Assembly (NCBI GenBank): GCA_035570595.1 | Contig: DATMLF010000147.1 | Location: forward strand, 4,255 to 68,254 | DNA length: 64,000 nt | Direction: 5' to 3' | From: AP-15 sp035570595 | GTDB lineage: Bacteria > Pseudomonadota > Alphaproteobacteria > ATCC43930 > CGMCC-115725 | Shown: in pieces, positions 34,421 through 42,783 of the stretch | How positions within the stretch are numbered: the stretch's first letter is position 1 | Layout of the letters: the number at the start of each line of letters is the position of its first letter | Made by a program: the position numbers and the translations under genes | The notes under the pieces: generated by a model | The model's input: only the letters and a program-made list of their open reading frames with translations | The model's database searches: none | What the model was told of the DNA's origin: nothing

Positions 34421-37267
34421 CTAATGGGCGTCGTCCCAGCTGCGGGCGAAGCCGGTTTCGACAACGAGCGGCACTGCGAGCTCGCAATGCGGCGCGCAGG
34501 CGCCTTCCATGACCTCTTTGACGGTCCCGGCGGTCACCTGAATTTCGGCCTGCGGCACCTCAAACAGCAATTCGTCATGGACCTGCAGCAGCATCCGGGC
34601 ATGCAGCCCGGAGCCGGTTAGCGCCGCCGGGATGCGGGTCATCGCGCGCTTGATGATGTCGGCCGCCGAGCCCTGCAAGGGTGCGTTGATCGCCTGGCGC
34701 TCGGCGCCGGCGCGGCGCGCCGGGTTGGCGTCGCGGATCCCCGAGATCCAGCATTTGCGGCCAAAGATCGTCTCGACATAGCCGGTGCGGCGGCAGTCGG
34801 TCTTGATCCGCTCCATATAGGCGCGGATCGCCGGGAAGCGCTCGAAATAGGCGCGGATGTAGGCCGCGGCCTCCGACTGTGGCACGCCGATCTGGGCGCC
34901 GAGCCCGAACGCGCTGATGCCGTAGATGATGCCGAAATTGATCGCCTTCGCGCGCCGCCGGGTGGCCCCGTCCATCGTGGCGAGCGGCACCCCGAACACC
35001 TCGCTCGCGGTCAGCGCGTGAATGTCGACCCCGTCCTGGAACGCCTGCCGCAGCTCCGGCACGTCGGCGACGTGAGCGGCGAGCCGCAGCTCGATCTGGC
35101 TGTAGTCGGCCGACAACAGCACATGACCGGGCTCGGCGATAAAGGCCCGGCGAATGCGCCGGCCTTCCTCGGTGCGGATCGGGATGTTCTGCAGATTGGG
35201 GTTGTTCGACGAAAACCGTCCGGTCGCCGCGACGGCGAGCGCATAGGAGGTGTGGACGCGCCCGGTCTCGGCGTCGATTTCCTCGGCGAGCGCGTCGGCA
35301 TAGGTCGATTTGAGCTTGGTCAGCTGGCGCCACTCGAGAACCTGCGCCGGCACCGGGTGCAATGGCGCGAGCTCTTCGAGGATCGAGGCGTCGGTCCCGT
35401 AGGCGCCGGTCTTGCCCTTCTTGCCGCCCGGCAACCCCAGCTTTTCGAACAGCACGTCGCCCAACTGCTTGGTCGAGCCGATGTTGAAGTCGTTGCCGAC
35501 CGCGGCATAGACCGTCCGCTCGAGTTCGGCGATGCGCTGCGTGAAATCGCGCGACAGCTCGGCGAGCGCCGCGCGGTCGACCTTGATCCCCTCCCGCTCC
35601 ATCGCGGCGACGACCGGCGCCAGCGGCCGCTCGACCGTCTCGTAGAACGCGGTCATCCGCTCGCGCACGAGGCGCGCCTTGAGCAGGATGTGCGCCCGTA
35701 GCGTCGCGTCCGCGCGCTCGGCGGCAAAGTCGCGCGCCTGCTCGCGCGGCACCTCGGCAAAGGCGATCAGGCTCTTGCCGGTGCCGACAACGCCCTTGAG
35801 TGGCGTCAGCTCGTGCTCGAAGCAGCGCTTCGTCAGGGTCTCGATCTCATGGTCGAACTGGCCGCCGTCGAGCACGTAGGACATCAGCATCGTGCAGTCG
35901 TGCGGCGCCAGTGCTATGCCATGGCGCGACAGCAGGTGCGCCGCGGTCTTTACGTCATGGCCGACCTTGAGGACGCCCGGGTCTTCGAGCAGCGGCCGCA
36001 ATTTTTCGATCGCCACGTCGAGCGGGATGCCGCCGGTCTCGGCGAGGGCGAGCTCGCCCGTCATCCGATGACCGAGCGGGACGTAGGCCGCCATCCCGGG
36101 CGCCAATCCCAACGCGATCCCGGCGAGCGCCGGCCGGCGGCCGGGCACGGTGCTCGCGGCGACCCAGATCGCGACCGAGCCTGCTTCGTGCGCCGCCTCG
36201 ATCCAATGGTCGAGCCCTTCGACCGTTTCGACGAGGGCGTAGCTGCGCGGTGCCGTAAAGGGCGGGACTTCGGGGGTCGCGGGCTCGCTCGGCCCGCTCG
36301 GCAGCGGCGCGGCAATGTCGAGCCGGCGCTCGATGCGCGACTTGAGGGCGCGCAGCTCCATCTCGTCGAGAAACGGGAACAGCTTCTCGGGGTCGTACGG
36401 CTTGATCCTGAGCGCCGACAGCGGGCAGGGCAGCGGCACCTTGTCGTCGAGCTTGACCAATTCCTTGGACAACCTCGCCTTGGCCTCGTTCTCGATCAAG
36501 GCTTCGCGGCGCTTCGGCTGCTTGATCTCGTGCGCGTGCGCGAGCAGGGTTTCGAGGTCGCCGTAGGTGTTGATCAGCTCGGCCGCGGTCTTGACGCCGA
36601 TGCCCGGCACACCCGGCACATTGTCGGTGCTGTCGCCGCACAGCGCCTGCACCTCGACAACCTTGTCCGGCCCGACCCCGAACTTCTCGCGCACCTCGGC
36701 CTCGGCGATCGGCCGGTCCGACATCGGGTCGCGCATCGTCACGCCGTCGCCGACGAGCTGCATCAGGTCCTTGTCGGAGGACAGGATCGTGACCTTGGCG
36801 CCCGCTTCCACCGCGTGGCGGGCGTAGGTGGCGATCAGGTCGTCCGCCTCGAAATCCGCCATCTCGATCTGACAGATGTCGAACGCTCCGGCGGCGCGCC
36901 GCACATGCTCCAGCTGCGGGCGCAAGTCATCGGGCATCTCTCGCCGGTTGGCCTTGTAGTCGCTGTAGATCCGGTTGCGAAAGCTGTGACCGGAGGCGTC
37001 GAAGATAACCGCCATGTGGTCGGCGTCGGTTTCACGGCGGTACTTATCCAGCATGTTGCTGAATATCATGACCACTTCGGTGGCCATGCCGTCCGATTGT
37101 CTTTGAAACCGCTCGGCCTTTGGGTCGCGTGCGCGGGCGAAATAGGCGCGAAAGATAAACCCCGAGCCGTCGATCAAAAACACATGATGAGGCGCGGCCG
37201 ACGGCGCCGCGGCGGCATCGGTCGGGTTGGGCTTTGCCTCGCCGATCAGGCTGATCAGGTCGTCCAC
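34421..37267 (-). CDS. polA: DNA polymerase I with degenerate proofreading domain
   Basis: A 948-residue Pol I with an intact 5' nuclease domain (FLIDGSGFIFRAYF to about residue 320), a 3'-5' exonuclease-like domain (about 340-530) and a complete polymerase domain: motif A LLSADYSQIELR (Asp721), motif B RRAKAINFGIIYG, motif C LQVHDELLF (Asp898). In the exonuclease-like domain the metal-binding acids are absent: the DTE box reads IWVAAST (368-374), the KYD box reads KTAAH, and the YAAED box reads FAAERAD. Proofreading should therefore be lost. The GTG at 37267 starts 10 bases after the zf-CHCC gene. Role: Okazaki fragment processing and repair. Confidence 0.93.
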   Translation of the reverse strand: MDDLISLIGEAKPNPTDAAAAPSAAPHHVFLIDGSGFIFRAYFARARDPKAERFQRQSDGMATEVVMIFSNMLDKYRRETDADHMAVIFDASGHSFRNRIYSDYKANRREMPDDLRPQLEHVRRAAGAFDICQIEMADFEADDLIATYARHAVEAGAKVTILSSDKDLMQLVGDGVTMRDPMSDRPIAEAEVREKFGVGPDKVVEVQALCGDSTDNVPGVPGIGVKTAAELINTYGDLETLLAHAHEIKQPKRREALIENEAKARLSKELVKLDDKVPLPCPLSALRIKPYDPEKLFPFLDEMELRALKSRIERRLDIAAPLPSGPSEPATPEVPPFTAPRSYALVETVEGLDHWIEAAHEAGSVAIWVAASTVPGRRPALAGIALGLAPGMAAYVPLGHRMTGELALAETGGIPLDVAIEKLRPLLEDPGVLKVGHDVKTAAHLLSRHGIALAPHDCTMLMSYVLDGGQFDHEIETLTKRCFEHELTPLKGVVGTGKSLIAFAEVPREQARDFAAERADATLRAHILLKARLVRERMTAFYETVERPLAPVVAAMEREGIKVDRAALAELSRDFTQRIAELERTVYAAVGNDFNIGSTKQLGDVLFEKLGLPGGKKGKTGAYGTDASILEELAPLHPVPAQVLEWRQLTKLKSTYADALAEEIDAETGRVHTSYALAVAATGRFSSNNPNLQNIPIRTEEGRRIRRAFIAEPGHVLLSADYSQIELRLAAHVADVPELRQAFQDGVDIHALTASEVFGVPLATMDGATRRRAKAINFGIIYGISAFGLGAQIGVPQSEAAAYIRAYFERFPAIRAYMERIKTDCRRTGYVETIFGRKCWISGIRDANPARRAGAERQAINAPLQGSAADIIKRAMTRIPAALTGSGLHARMLLQVHDELLFEVPQAEIQVTAGTVKEVMEGACAPHCELAVPLVVETGFARSWDDAH

Positions 37268-37277
37268 GAGTGGCCTG

Positions 37278-37520
37278 CTATCCGGAGGTTGCGCTTTTAG
37301 GGCGGTCGTGCGGCGGGTCCATCGCCGTCGAGACGGTCGGGCCGGCTGCAGCGCCGGCGCCGGCCGTCGCCCGGTTGACATAGAGGCGGGAGCAATAAGG
37401 GCACTCGACCCTGCCGGTGGGCGCAAGGTTGAGATAGACCCTCGGATGGCCGAGCGGGCCGCCGCCGCCATTGCAGGCCGCGACCATGTCTTCGATATAG
37501 ATGGTTTCTGCGGGTCCCAT
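37278..37520 (-). CDS. zf-CHCC (NDUFS6-like) zinc-finger protein
   Basis: An 80-residue protein carrying the zf-CHCC signature: CNGGGGPLGHPRVYLNL followed by GRVECPYCSRLYV, i.e. Cys, His and two Cys that bind zinc as in the NDUFS6 family. The C-terminal 30 residues are low-complexity (AGAGAAAGPTVST) and unlike the family. The zinc protein stabilises complex I in mitochondria and its bacterial role is less clear. ATG at 37520 opens the domain. Its stop is 10 bases before the polA start, so they are probably co-transcribed. Confidence 0.8.
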   Translation of the reverse strand: MGPAETIYIEDMVAACNGGGGPLGHPRVYLNLAPTGRVECPYCSRLYVNRATAGAGAAAGPTVSTAMDPPHDRPKSATSG

Positions 37521-37609
37521 AAACCAGCCGGAGGCTTTGTGCCGGCGCGGCGCGGCGGCCGGTTGACCGTTTGTCCGGCTCGATGATACGCATTGCCGGC
37601 GGACGATCA

Positions 37610-37792
37610 ATGATGCGCTGTTCAAATTCGGGGCCCCGGCTCTCGCGCTATCGGGCGAAAGGTTCGCCGACGGGCCGCTGTCTGCACTCGGTTGCGCCGC
37701 CCGATCTGGCTCCTGACTTCCCGGATTTTGCCGTCGCCGGGCTGAAACGGATGGGGCTCGCGCGCAAACCCGCGGGGCCGGCAAGCGCGTGA
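37610..37792 (+). CDS. possible small protein overlapping the lipoprotein hydrolase start
   Basis: A 60-residue frame (MMRCSNSGPRLSRYRAK...) ends in a GTGA overlap with the next gene, which is suggestive of coupling. I do not recognise a family and composition alone could produce it. The ribosome site is weak. If not a gene, the 268-bp gap from 37521 to 37788 holds only the divergent promoters. Confidence 0.25.
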   Translation: MMRCSNSGPRLSRYRAKGSPTGRCLHSVAPPDLAPDFPDFAVAGLKRMGLARKPAGPASA

Positions 37793-38874
37793 CCGGGCGC
37801 CGGCGGCGAGGTCCGCTCCACGGCAATATCGGTCTGGTCCTCTTTTGCCTGGTGCTCGGCGGCTGCGGGCCGACGGTGGATCATGCGCCGCCTCCCGCCG
37901 GGAGCGAAACCGCGCACGCGGCGGCCCTGCCCAATTCGCCGCCCCGCTTCTCCGGGGAAGACTTCGTCGCCGCCGACGGCCAGCGTCTGCCGCTGCACGC
38001 GTGGCTTCCGCGGGGAGCGGTCAAGGCGGTGATCCTGGCCTTGCACGGCTTCAACGACTACAGCCACGCCTTCGCGATGCCTGCAAAGATTTGGGCCGAG
38101 GACGGCATCGCCACCTACGCCTACGACCAGCGCGGGTTTGGCGCCGCCCCCGAGCGCGGGCGGTGGGTGGGGCGCGCCGTGCTCGCCGACGACGCCGCGA
38201 CCGCTTGCGGCATCTTGCGCCGGCGTTACCCGGGTGTGCCGCTATATCTGCTCGGCGAGAGCATGGGGGGTGCCGTCGCTGTGGTCGCGATGACCGGCGA
38301 GAGCGGCACCCCGGTGCCCGATGTCGACGGCGTGATCCTCACCGCACCGGCGGTGTGGGGCCGCTCGACGATGGATCTGGCGCCGCGGGTGGCGCTGTGG
38401 GTCGGCGCCCGGCTGATGCCGGGCCTGACCTTGACCGGCCAGAGCCTCCATATATCGGCTTCGGACAACATCGCGATGCTGCGGGCGCTGGGGCGCGACC
38501 CGCTGGTGATCAAGGAGACGCGCGTCGACACGATCTGGGGCCTGGTCAACCTGATGGATGCCGCGCTCGCATCGGCGCCGCGGCTGCGCGCGCGGCTGTT
38601 GGTGATGTACGGCGCCCATGACGAGATCATCCCAAAGCAGCCGATGCGCCAATTCGTGCGCGCCTTGCCGCACGACCCGCGCCACGCCCGCAGCTTCGCC
38701 TATTACCGTCACGGCTACCACATGCTGCTGCGCGACCTCGATGGCCCGATCGTGAGCGCCGACGTCGCGGGCTGGATCCTCGCGCCGGGCATGCCGTTGC
38801 TGTCGGGCGCCGACCGCGGCACGTTCGAAGCGGATCTGGGCGGCACCAGGCAGGCCCTTCTCGACCGGCGCTGA
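37789..38874 (+). CDS. lipoprotein alpha/beta hydrolase, monoacylglycerol lipase-like
   Basis: A 361-residue hydrolase starting at GTG. The N-terminus (LVLFCLVLGGC) is a lipoprotein signal with Cys as the lipidation site near residue 26, placing the enzyme in the periplasm or membrane. The catalytic domain has the oxyanion HGFNDYS, YDQRGFG, the nucleophile elbow GESMGG, an acid in MYGAHDEI and a His in YRHGYHMLLRD. It resembles lysophospholipases and monoacylglycerol lipases. The gene sits 3 bases upstream of the CDP-archaeol-synthase-like gene on the same strand, suggesting a shared role in envelope lipid turnover. Confidence 0.8.
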   Translation: MTGRRRRGPLHGNIGLVLFCLVLGGCGPTVDHAPPPAGSETAHAAALPNSPPRFSGEDFVAADGQRLPLHAWLPRGAVKAVILALHGFNDYSHAFAMPAKIWAEDGIATYAYDQRGFGAAPERGRWVGRAVLADDAATACGILRRRYPGVPLYLLGESMGGAVAVVAMTGESGTPVPDVDGVILTAPAVWGRSTMDLAPRVALWVGARLMPGLTLTGQSLHISASDNIAMLRALGRDPLVIKETRVDTIWGLVNLMDAALASAPRLRARLLVMYGAHDEIIPKQPMRQFVRALPHDPRHARSFAYYRHGYHMLLRDLDGPIVSADVAGWILAPGMPLLSGADRGTFEADLGGTRQALLDRR

Positions 38875-38877
38875 GCG

Positions 38878-39366
38878 ATGCTTTCCCCCTTTCTCGTGCC
38901 GCTCTTGGTGCTGCTGACCTTGGCGAACGGCACGCCGCTGATGGTCCGCAAAGTGCTCGGCAACCGCATTTCGCATCCGGTCGACGGCGGCCGCAATTTT
39001 GTCGACGGCAGGCCGGTGCTCGGCCCGGCGAAGACCTTGCGGGGGGTGGCCTGCGCGGTGCTGGTCACGACCGCGGGCGCGCCGCTCGTCGGGCTCGACT
39101 GGAAGATCGGCCTCCTCGTCGGCAGCCTCGCGATGGTCGGCGACCTGTGTTCGAGCTTTTTGAAGCGCCGGCTCGGGCAGTCGTCGAGCAGCCCGGTCGT
39201 CGGCGTCGACCAGATCCCGGAATCGCTGTTCCCGCTGCTTGCCTGCATCGGCCCGCTGTCGCTGACCATTGGGGACGTCGCGGTCGGGGTCGCTATTTTC
39301 TTTGTCGGCGAGTTGGCATTGTCGCGCCTGCTCTACGCGTTCGACCTGCGCGACCGGCCCTATTAG
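38878..39366 (+). CDS. CDP-archaeol synthase-like membrane protein (CarS/DUF46)
   Basis: A 162-residue integral membrane protein with about five helices. The family pattern is visible: LLTLANGTPLMVRKVLGNR, DGGRNFVDGRPVLGPAKTLRG and GDLCSSFLKRRLGQSSSS followed by DQIPES. The archaeal enzyme CarS transfers CTP to digeranylgeranyl glyceryl phosphate. In bacteria the homologue's substrate is not established and may be a polyprenol- or diacyl-lipid phosphate. A conserved GPAKT/DLxSSFLKRR core suggests activity. It follows the lipoprotein hydrolase by 3 bases and is convergent with the metallophosphoesterase gene. Confidence 0.75.
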   Translation: MLSPFLVPLLVLLTLANGTPLMVRKVLGNRISHPVDGGRNFVDGRPVLGPAKTLRGVACAVLVTTAGAPLVGLDWKIGLLVGSLAMVGDLCSSFLKRRLGQSSSSPVVGVDQIPESLFPLLACIGPLSLTIGDVAVGVAIFFVGELALSRLLYAFDLRDRPY

Positions 39367-39388
39367 CGCGGGGCGAGGTAGAGCGGGG

Positions 39389-40402
39389 TTAGGGCGGGAG
39401 GGCCGTGGCCCGCAGCTGGTGCAGGGTGACCTCCGGCGGGCAGTTGATCCGCACCGGGAGGACGCACGACCCGACCCCGACCGAGGTGTAGCCGATCATC
39501 CTTCCGTAGCGCCACGACCCGGCCCCCATCCGGCGCGGCAGCACCGAATCGAGGGTGAGCGGGATGGCCCCCGGCAGGCAGATCTGGCCGCCATGGGTGT
39601 GGCCGCTCAGCAGCAGGTCGAAATCGGCGTGCGCCGCCTGACGGTAAATCTCGGGGGTGTGCGACAGCAGGATCGAAAACGCGCCGTCCGGGATTCCCGC
39701 CGCCGCCTTTTCGATGTTGTCGACCCGGTAATAATGCGCGTCGTCGATGCCGGCGAGATAGATGCGCTCGCCGCAGCGGGACAGGGCTTCGGCTTCGTTG
39801 ACCAGCATATGGATGCCCATCGCCTCCAGCGCCGGCACCATCCGGATCGAGTCGTGATTGCCGAGGACAGCGTAGACGGGCACCGCGATTTGTTGCCGGA
39901 TCCGCGCCATCCCCTCGATCGTGGCCTCGCACGGCCCGTAGGTCCTGCCGCGGTAGTCGCCGGTCAGCACGCAAAGGTCGCAGCTCAGCAGCGGCAGCAG
40001 CTCGCCGAGCCGCCGCATCGCGGCCGGGCTGATGTCGACATGCAGGTCGCTGATCTGCAGGATCGTGAAGCCGTCGAAAACGGGCGGCAGGCCGGGACAG
40101 GGCACCGGATGGCGGCGGACCTGGACCCGCTCCGCGTTTTTGCGCGCCCGCCAATAGAGGCCGGTGAGCTTGAGGGCTCGGCGGATCACCGACGAGGTCA
40201 GATACCAGCGCTTTGGCCGCAGCGAGCCGCGCCCGCGACCGGCCGCCCGCGCTTCATGGTCGTCCTCGATGCCGAGCCGCTGGCGGGGATGCAGCCGGCC
40301 AAAGCGCTTTTCGAGCTGCGCGACCAGATCCGGACCCGTCAACGGCAGTTCTGCCGGTTGATTTGCAGGAACGTTAATTTCGCTTTTAAAATCGAGCGGC
40401 AT
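39389..40402 (-). CDS. metallophosphoesterase, YkuE/YaeI type
   Basis: A 337-residue calcineurin-like phosphoesterase. The dimetal motifs are in order: DLHVD (ISDLHVDIS), GDYRG, GNHDS, LLSHTPE and SGHTHGGQ. Such enzymes cleave phosphomonoesters or lipid-linked diphosphates; the YkuE/LpxG-like layout with a hydrophobic N-terminal patch (VIRRALKLTGLYW) is consistent with a membrane-associated enzyme. The ATG at 40402 lies in an AT-rich patch unlike its surroundings (40365-40470) and its ribosome site is poor. A longer frame to 40573 is not convincing. Confidence 0.82.
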   Translation of the reverse strand: MPLDFKSEINVPANQPAELPLTGPDLVAQLEKRFGRLHPRQRLGIEDDHEARAAGRGRGSLRPKRWYLTSSVIRRALKLTGLYWRARKNAERVQVRRHPVPCPGLPPVFDGFTILQISDLHVDISPAAMRRLGELLPLLSCDLCVLTGDYRGRTYGPCEATIEGMARIRQQIAVPVYAVLGNHDSIRMVPALEAMGIHMLVNEAEALSRCGERIYLAGIDDAHYYRVDNIEKAAAGIPDGAFSILLSHTPEIYRQAAHADFDLLLSGHTHGGQICLPGAIPLTLDSVLPRRMGAGSWRYGRMIGYTSVGVGSCVLPVRINCPPEVTLHQLRATALPP

Positions 40403-40542
40403 TGGTTTCGGTCTACTTTCAAACCTTTGCTTTCCGGCGGCCGAAAATTTTACGAATAATAAGCGATAACATCCCCGCTGGCCAGCCTCGGCCACACGGC
40501 GGCGGCAGGGTGCGACACCGAAGAGCACCTTAGCCGAACTTT

Positions 40543-40572
40543 CTTGCATCTTCGTTGCGAGGGCGGTAATCA
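40543..40572 (+). promoter_or_regulatory. candidate sigma-70 promoter of tRNA-Arg
   Basis: CTTGCA (40543-40548) and TAATCA (40567-40572) are separated by 18 bases and end 32 bases before the tRNA. This is the best match to a housekeeping promoter in the gap 40403-40604. Confidence 0.35.
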
Positions 40573-40604
40573 ACCGCCGCCGCGCCCGATCGCGCGCAGT
40601 GCAC

Positions 40605-40681
<77 letters not shown>

Positions 40682-40857
40682 TTTATGCACCGCCCCGCCG
40701 TGCGCCGAGAGGAGCCGGGCGGTCAGGATGGACGGTGGGCGAGCTCAGGATATCGGCTGTCGGACATTCCCACGAAAACCATCTCGGCCAGGTCGAAGCA
40801 CGCACCGTTCGGCTGGCGGCTCAGGCGACCGGCTCGGCCGTGTCAGGAGATCACGCG

Positions 40858-41322
40858 ATGTCTGAATTGAGCGACTGGAGCCGGGTGACGCGGCCGATCC
40901 CGGTCCCGAACGAGTGGACAAAGCCGTTCTGGGATGCGGCGCGGCGCGGCGTCCTCGAGCTGCAGCGCTGCCAGAGCTGCGGGCATTTTCAGCACCCGCC
41001 CTACGCGACCTGCACCCGATGCGTCGCGACCGACCTCAAGTTCGAGCCGGTGCGCCACGACGGCGCCGAGGGGGCCGGGACGATCTATGCCTACACGATC
41101 ATGTATCACACCGGCGACAAGCGCTTTGCCGCCGCGGTACCCTACGCCAGCATCATCGTCGAGCTCGACGAGGCGCCCGGCGCGTTGCTCGCCGGCAATT
41201 TGCTGGGGGCGCCCTATACCGAGGCGAAGGTCGGGCGGCGGGTCGCGGTCGTCTTTGAGCAGCTGAACGACGACATCACCCTGCCGCAGTTTCTCCTCGC
41301 GCGGACGACACCCGCCGAGTGA
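40858..41322 (+). CDS. DUF35/ChsH2-like OB-fold protein with zinc ribbon
   Basis: A 154-residue protein: a rubredoxin-like zinc ribbon (CQSCGHFQHPPYATCTRC) followed by an OB-fold (VGRRVAVVFEQ at the end). This is the DUF35 family of acyl-CoA-associated partners, for example ChsH2 and the subunit that activates the Ltp2 aldolase. It typically binds a thiolase-like protein, which is the next gene. AGGAGA precedes the ATG. The pair is separated by a family B repeat at 41350-41460. Confidence 0.8.
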   Translation: MSELSDWSRVTRPIPVPNEWTKPFWDAARRGVLELQRCQSCGHFQHPPYATCTRCVATDLKFEPVRHDGAEGAGTIYAYTIMYHTGDKRFAAAVPYASIIVELDEAPGALLAGNLLGAPYTEAKVGRRVAVVFEQLNDDITLPQFLLARTTPAE

Positions 41323-41349
41323 AGAAAGCAGCTTAATGACTCATCGCCT

Positions 41350-41460
41350 TCCCGTCGTTCCCGCGAAAAGCGGGAACCCGGAGCCTGCCTCTGGCCTGAA
41401 CAGAGGTAAATGCTGCGTCGCTCCCCTGGACGCCCGCTGACGAACAAAAGTACAAAATGC
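41350..41460. repeat. dispersed GC-rich repeat, family B (copy 2)
   Basis: Contains the perfect hairpin GTTCCCGC-gaaaa-GCGGGAAC (41357-41377), then gcctgcctctggcctgaacag. The core shares ctggcc.gaacag and the TTCCCGCGAAAG-type arm with the copy at 28761-28915. It lies between the DUF35 gene and the thiolase gene. Confidence 0.65.
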
Positions 41461-41492
41461 GATGTGCGCTCCGGGTGAGGAGGAAAAACCGC

Positions 41493-42677
41493 ATGTGGGA
41501 GAACCGGTGCAAGGTCGCGGTCAGCGGCGTCGGGTTTTCCAAGGTCACGCGCTCGGCCGAGATCCCGCTCGCCGCGCACGCGCTCGCCGCCGTCGAGGAG
41601 GCGGTCGCCGACTCGGGCCTGGCGATGACCGACATCGACGGCCTTGCGACCTACCCGGAATTGCCGGCGACCGGGCATGCCGAGGTCGACGGCGTCTCGA
41701 TCGTGTCGGTCAACTGCATGATGGCGATGCTGAAACTGCCCGACCTCGGCTGGCACATCCAGGTCGGCACGACCAACATCGGCGGTGCCGTGCAGCAGGC
41801 GGTCAACGCGCTCCTCGCCGGGGTATGCAAATACGCGGTCGTGTGGCGGGCGATGCACAACCCGCGCGGCACCTACCAGAACCTTCCGGGTACTCACGCG
41901 CAGGGTGCCGCCCAGTTCACCGCCCCCTACGGATTTGGCGGGCCGGGCCAGGGCATGGCGGTCGCCTATACGAGATGGCTCGAACGCCACAACCAGAACC
42001 GGGAGAAGATGGCGACCTTGGCGGTGACCCAGCGGCGCCATGCCCAGCACAACCCGCACGCCTATTTCCACGGCACGCAGCTCAGCCGCGAGGATTACCT
42101 GAACTCGCGGATGGTGGCCTATCCGTTTTGCCTCTTCGACTGCGACATCCCGGTGCAGGGCGCGGTCGCGGTCGTGTTGACGACCGCCGAGCGGGCGCGC
42201 GACCTGAAACCGCGCCCGGCCTATCTCGCCGGCTACGGCCAGCGGCTGCATTTCGAGGTGGCGGGCCGCATCGGCAGCCTCGCCGATTACATGGAGGGCG
42301 GGCGCAGCTCGGCGAAACTGACTTGGGAGCGGTCGGGCTTTGGCCCAAAGGATGTCGACGTGGCGCAGATCTACGACGGCTTTTCGGCCTCGGTGATCTA
42401 CGGGCTCGAATCCTACGGCTTCTGCGGCGAGGGCGAAGCACTCGACTTCATCCAGGACGGCAGGATCGAGCTCGACGGCGAATTGCCGCTCAACACCTTT
42501 GGCGGCAGCCTCGGCACCGGGCGTATCCACGGCCTGTGGCACATCATCGAGGGTGCGTTGCAGGCATCGGGCCGCGCCGGTTCCCGCCAGGTGAAGGACG
42601 CCAACGTCTCCTTCGTCGGCGCCAGCGCCCCGATCGTGACCGGCACCACCTTCATCTTCGTGCGCGAACCCTACTAG
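41493..42677 (+). CDS. thiolase-like protein (lipid-transfer/non-catalytic type)
   Basis: A 394-residue thiolase-fold protein (KVAVSGVGFSKVTRSAEIP start, SFVGASAPIVTGTTFIF end). The position of the nucleophilic Cys reads GTTNIGGAVQQAV, with no Cys, so it should not do thiolytic chemistry. Such SCP2-like proteins pair with DUF35 partners as retro-aldolases (Ltp2 in steroid side-chain degradation) or acyl-CoA hydratase scaffolds. The order DUF35 then thiolase here supports that. ATG at 41493 follows GAGGAGG; a frame extending to 41457 is not needed. Confidence 0.8.
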   Translation: MWENRCKVAVSGVGFSKVTRSAEIPLAAHALAAVEEAVADSGLAMTDIDGLATYPELPATGHAEVDGVSIVSVNCMMAMLKLPDLGWHIQVGTTNIGGAVQQAVNALLAGVCKYAVVWRAMHNPRGTYQNLPGTHAQGAAQFTAPYGFGGPGQGMAVAYTRWLERHNQNREKMATLAVTQRRHAQHNPHAYFHGTQLSREDYLNSRMVAYPFCLFDCDIPVQGAVAVVLTTAERARDLKPRPAYLAGYGQRLHFEVAGRIGSLADYMEGGRSSAKLTWERSGFGPKDVDVAQIYDGFSASVIYGLESYGFCGEGEALDFIQDGRIELDGELPLNTFGGSLGTGRIHGLWHIIEGALQASGRAGSRQVKDANVSFVGASAPIVTGTTFIFVREPY

Positions 42678-42697
42678 CGCCAATCACCCGTGGCATT

Positions 42698-42781
42698 CGT
42701 AGGGTGGGTTGAGCGAAAAGCAAAACCCACCACCGACATTTGGTCGCAACTGGGTTTCGCGAACGCTCAACCCATCCTACG
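42698..42781. repeat. inverted repeat, GTAGGGTGGGTTGAGC type (family C)
   Basis: CGTAGGGTGGGTTGAGCG (42698-42715) and CGCTCAACCCATCCTACG (42764-42781) form an 18-base inverted repeat with one mismatch around a 48-base loop with its own inner symmetry. This is the classical REP-like/MITE-like sequence of proteobacterial intergenic space, here ending at the stop of the next gene on the minus strand. Confidence 0.8.
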
Positions 42782-42783
42782 CG

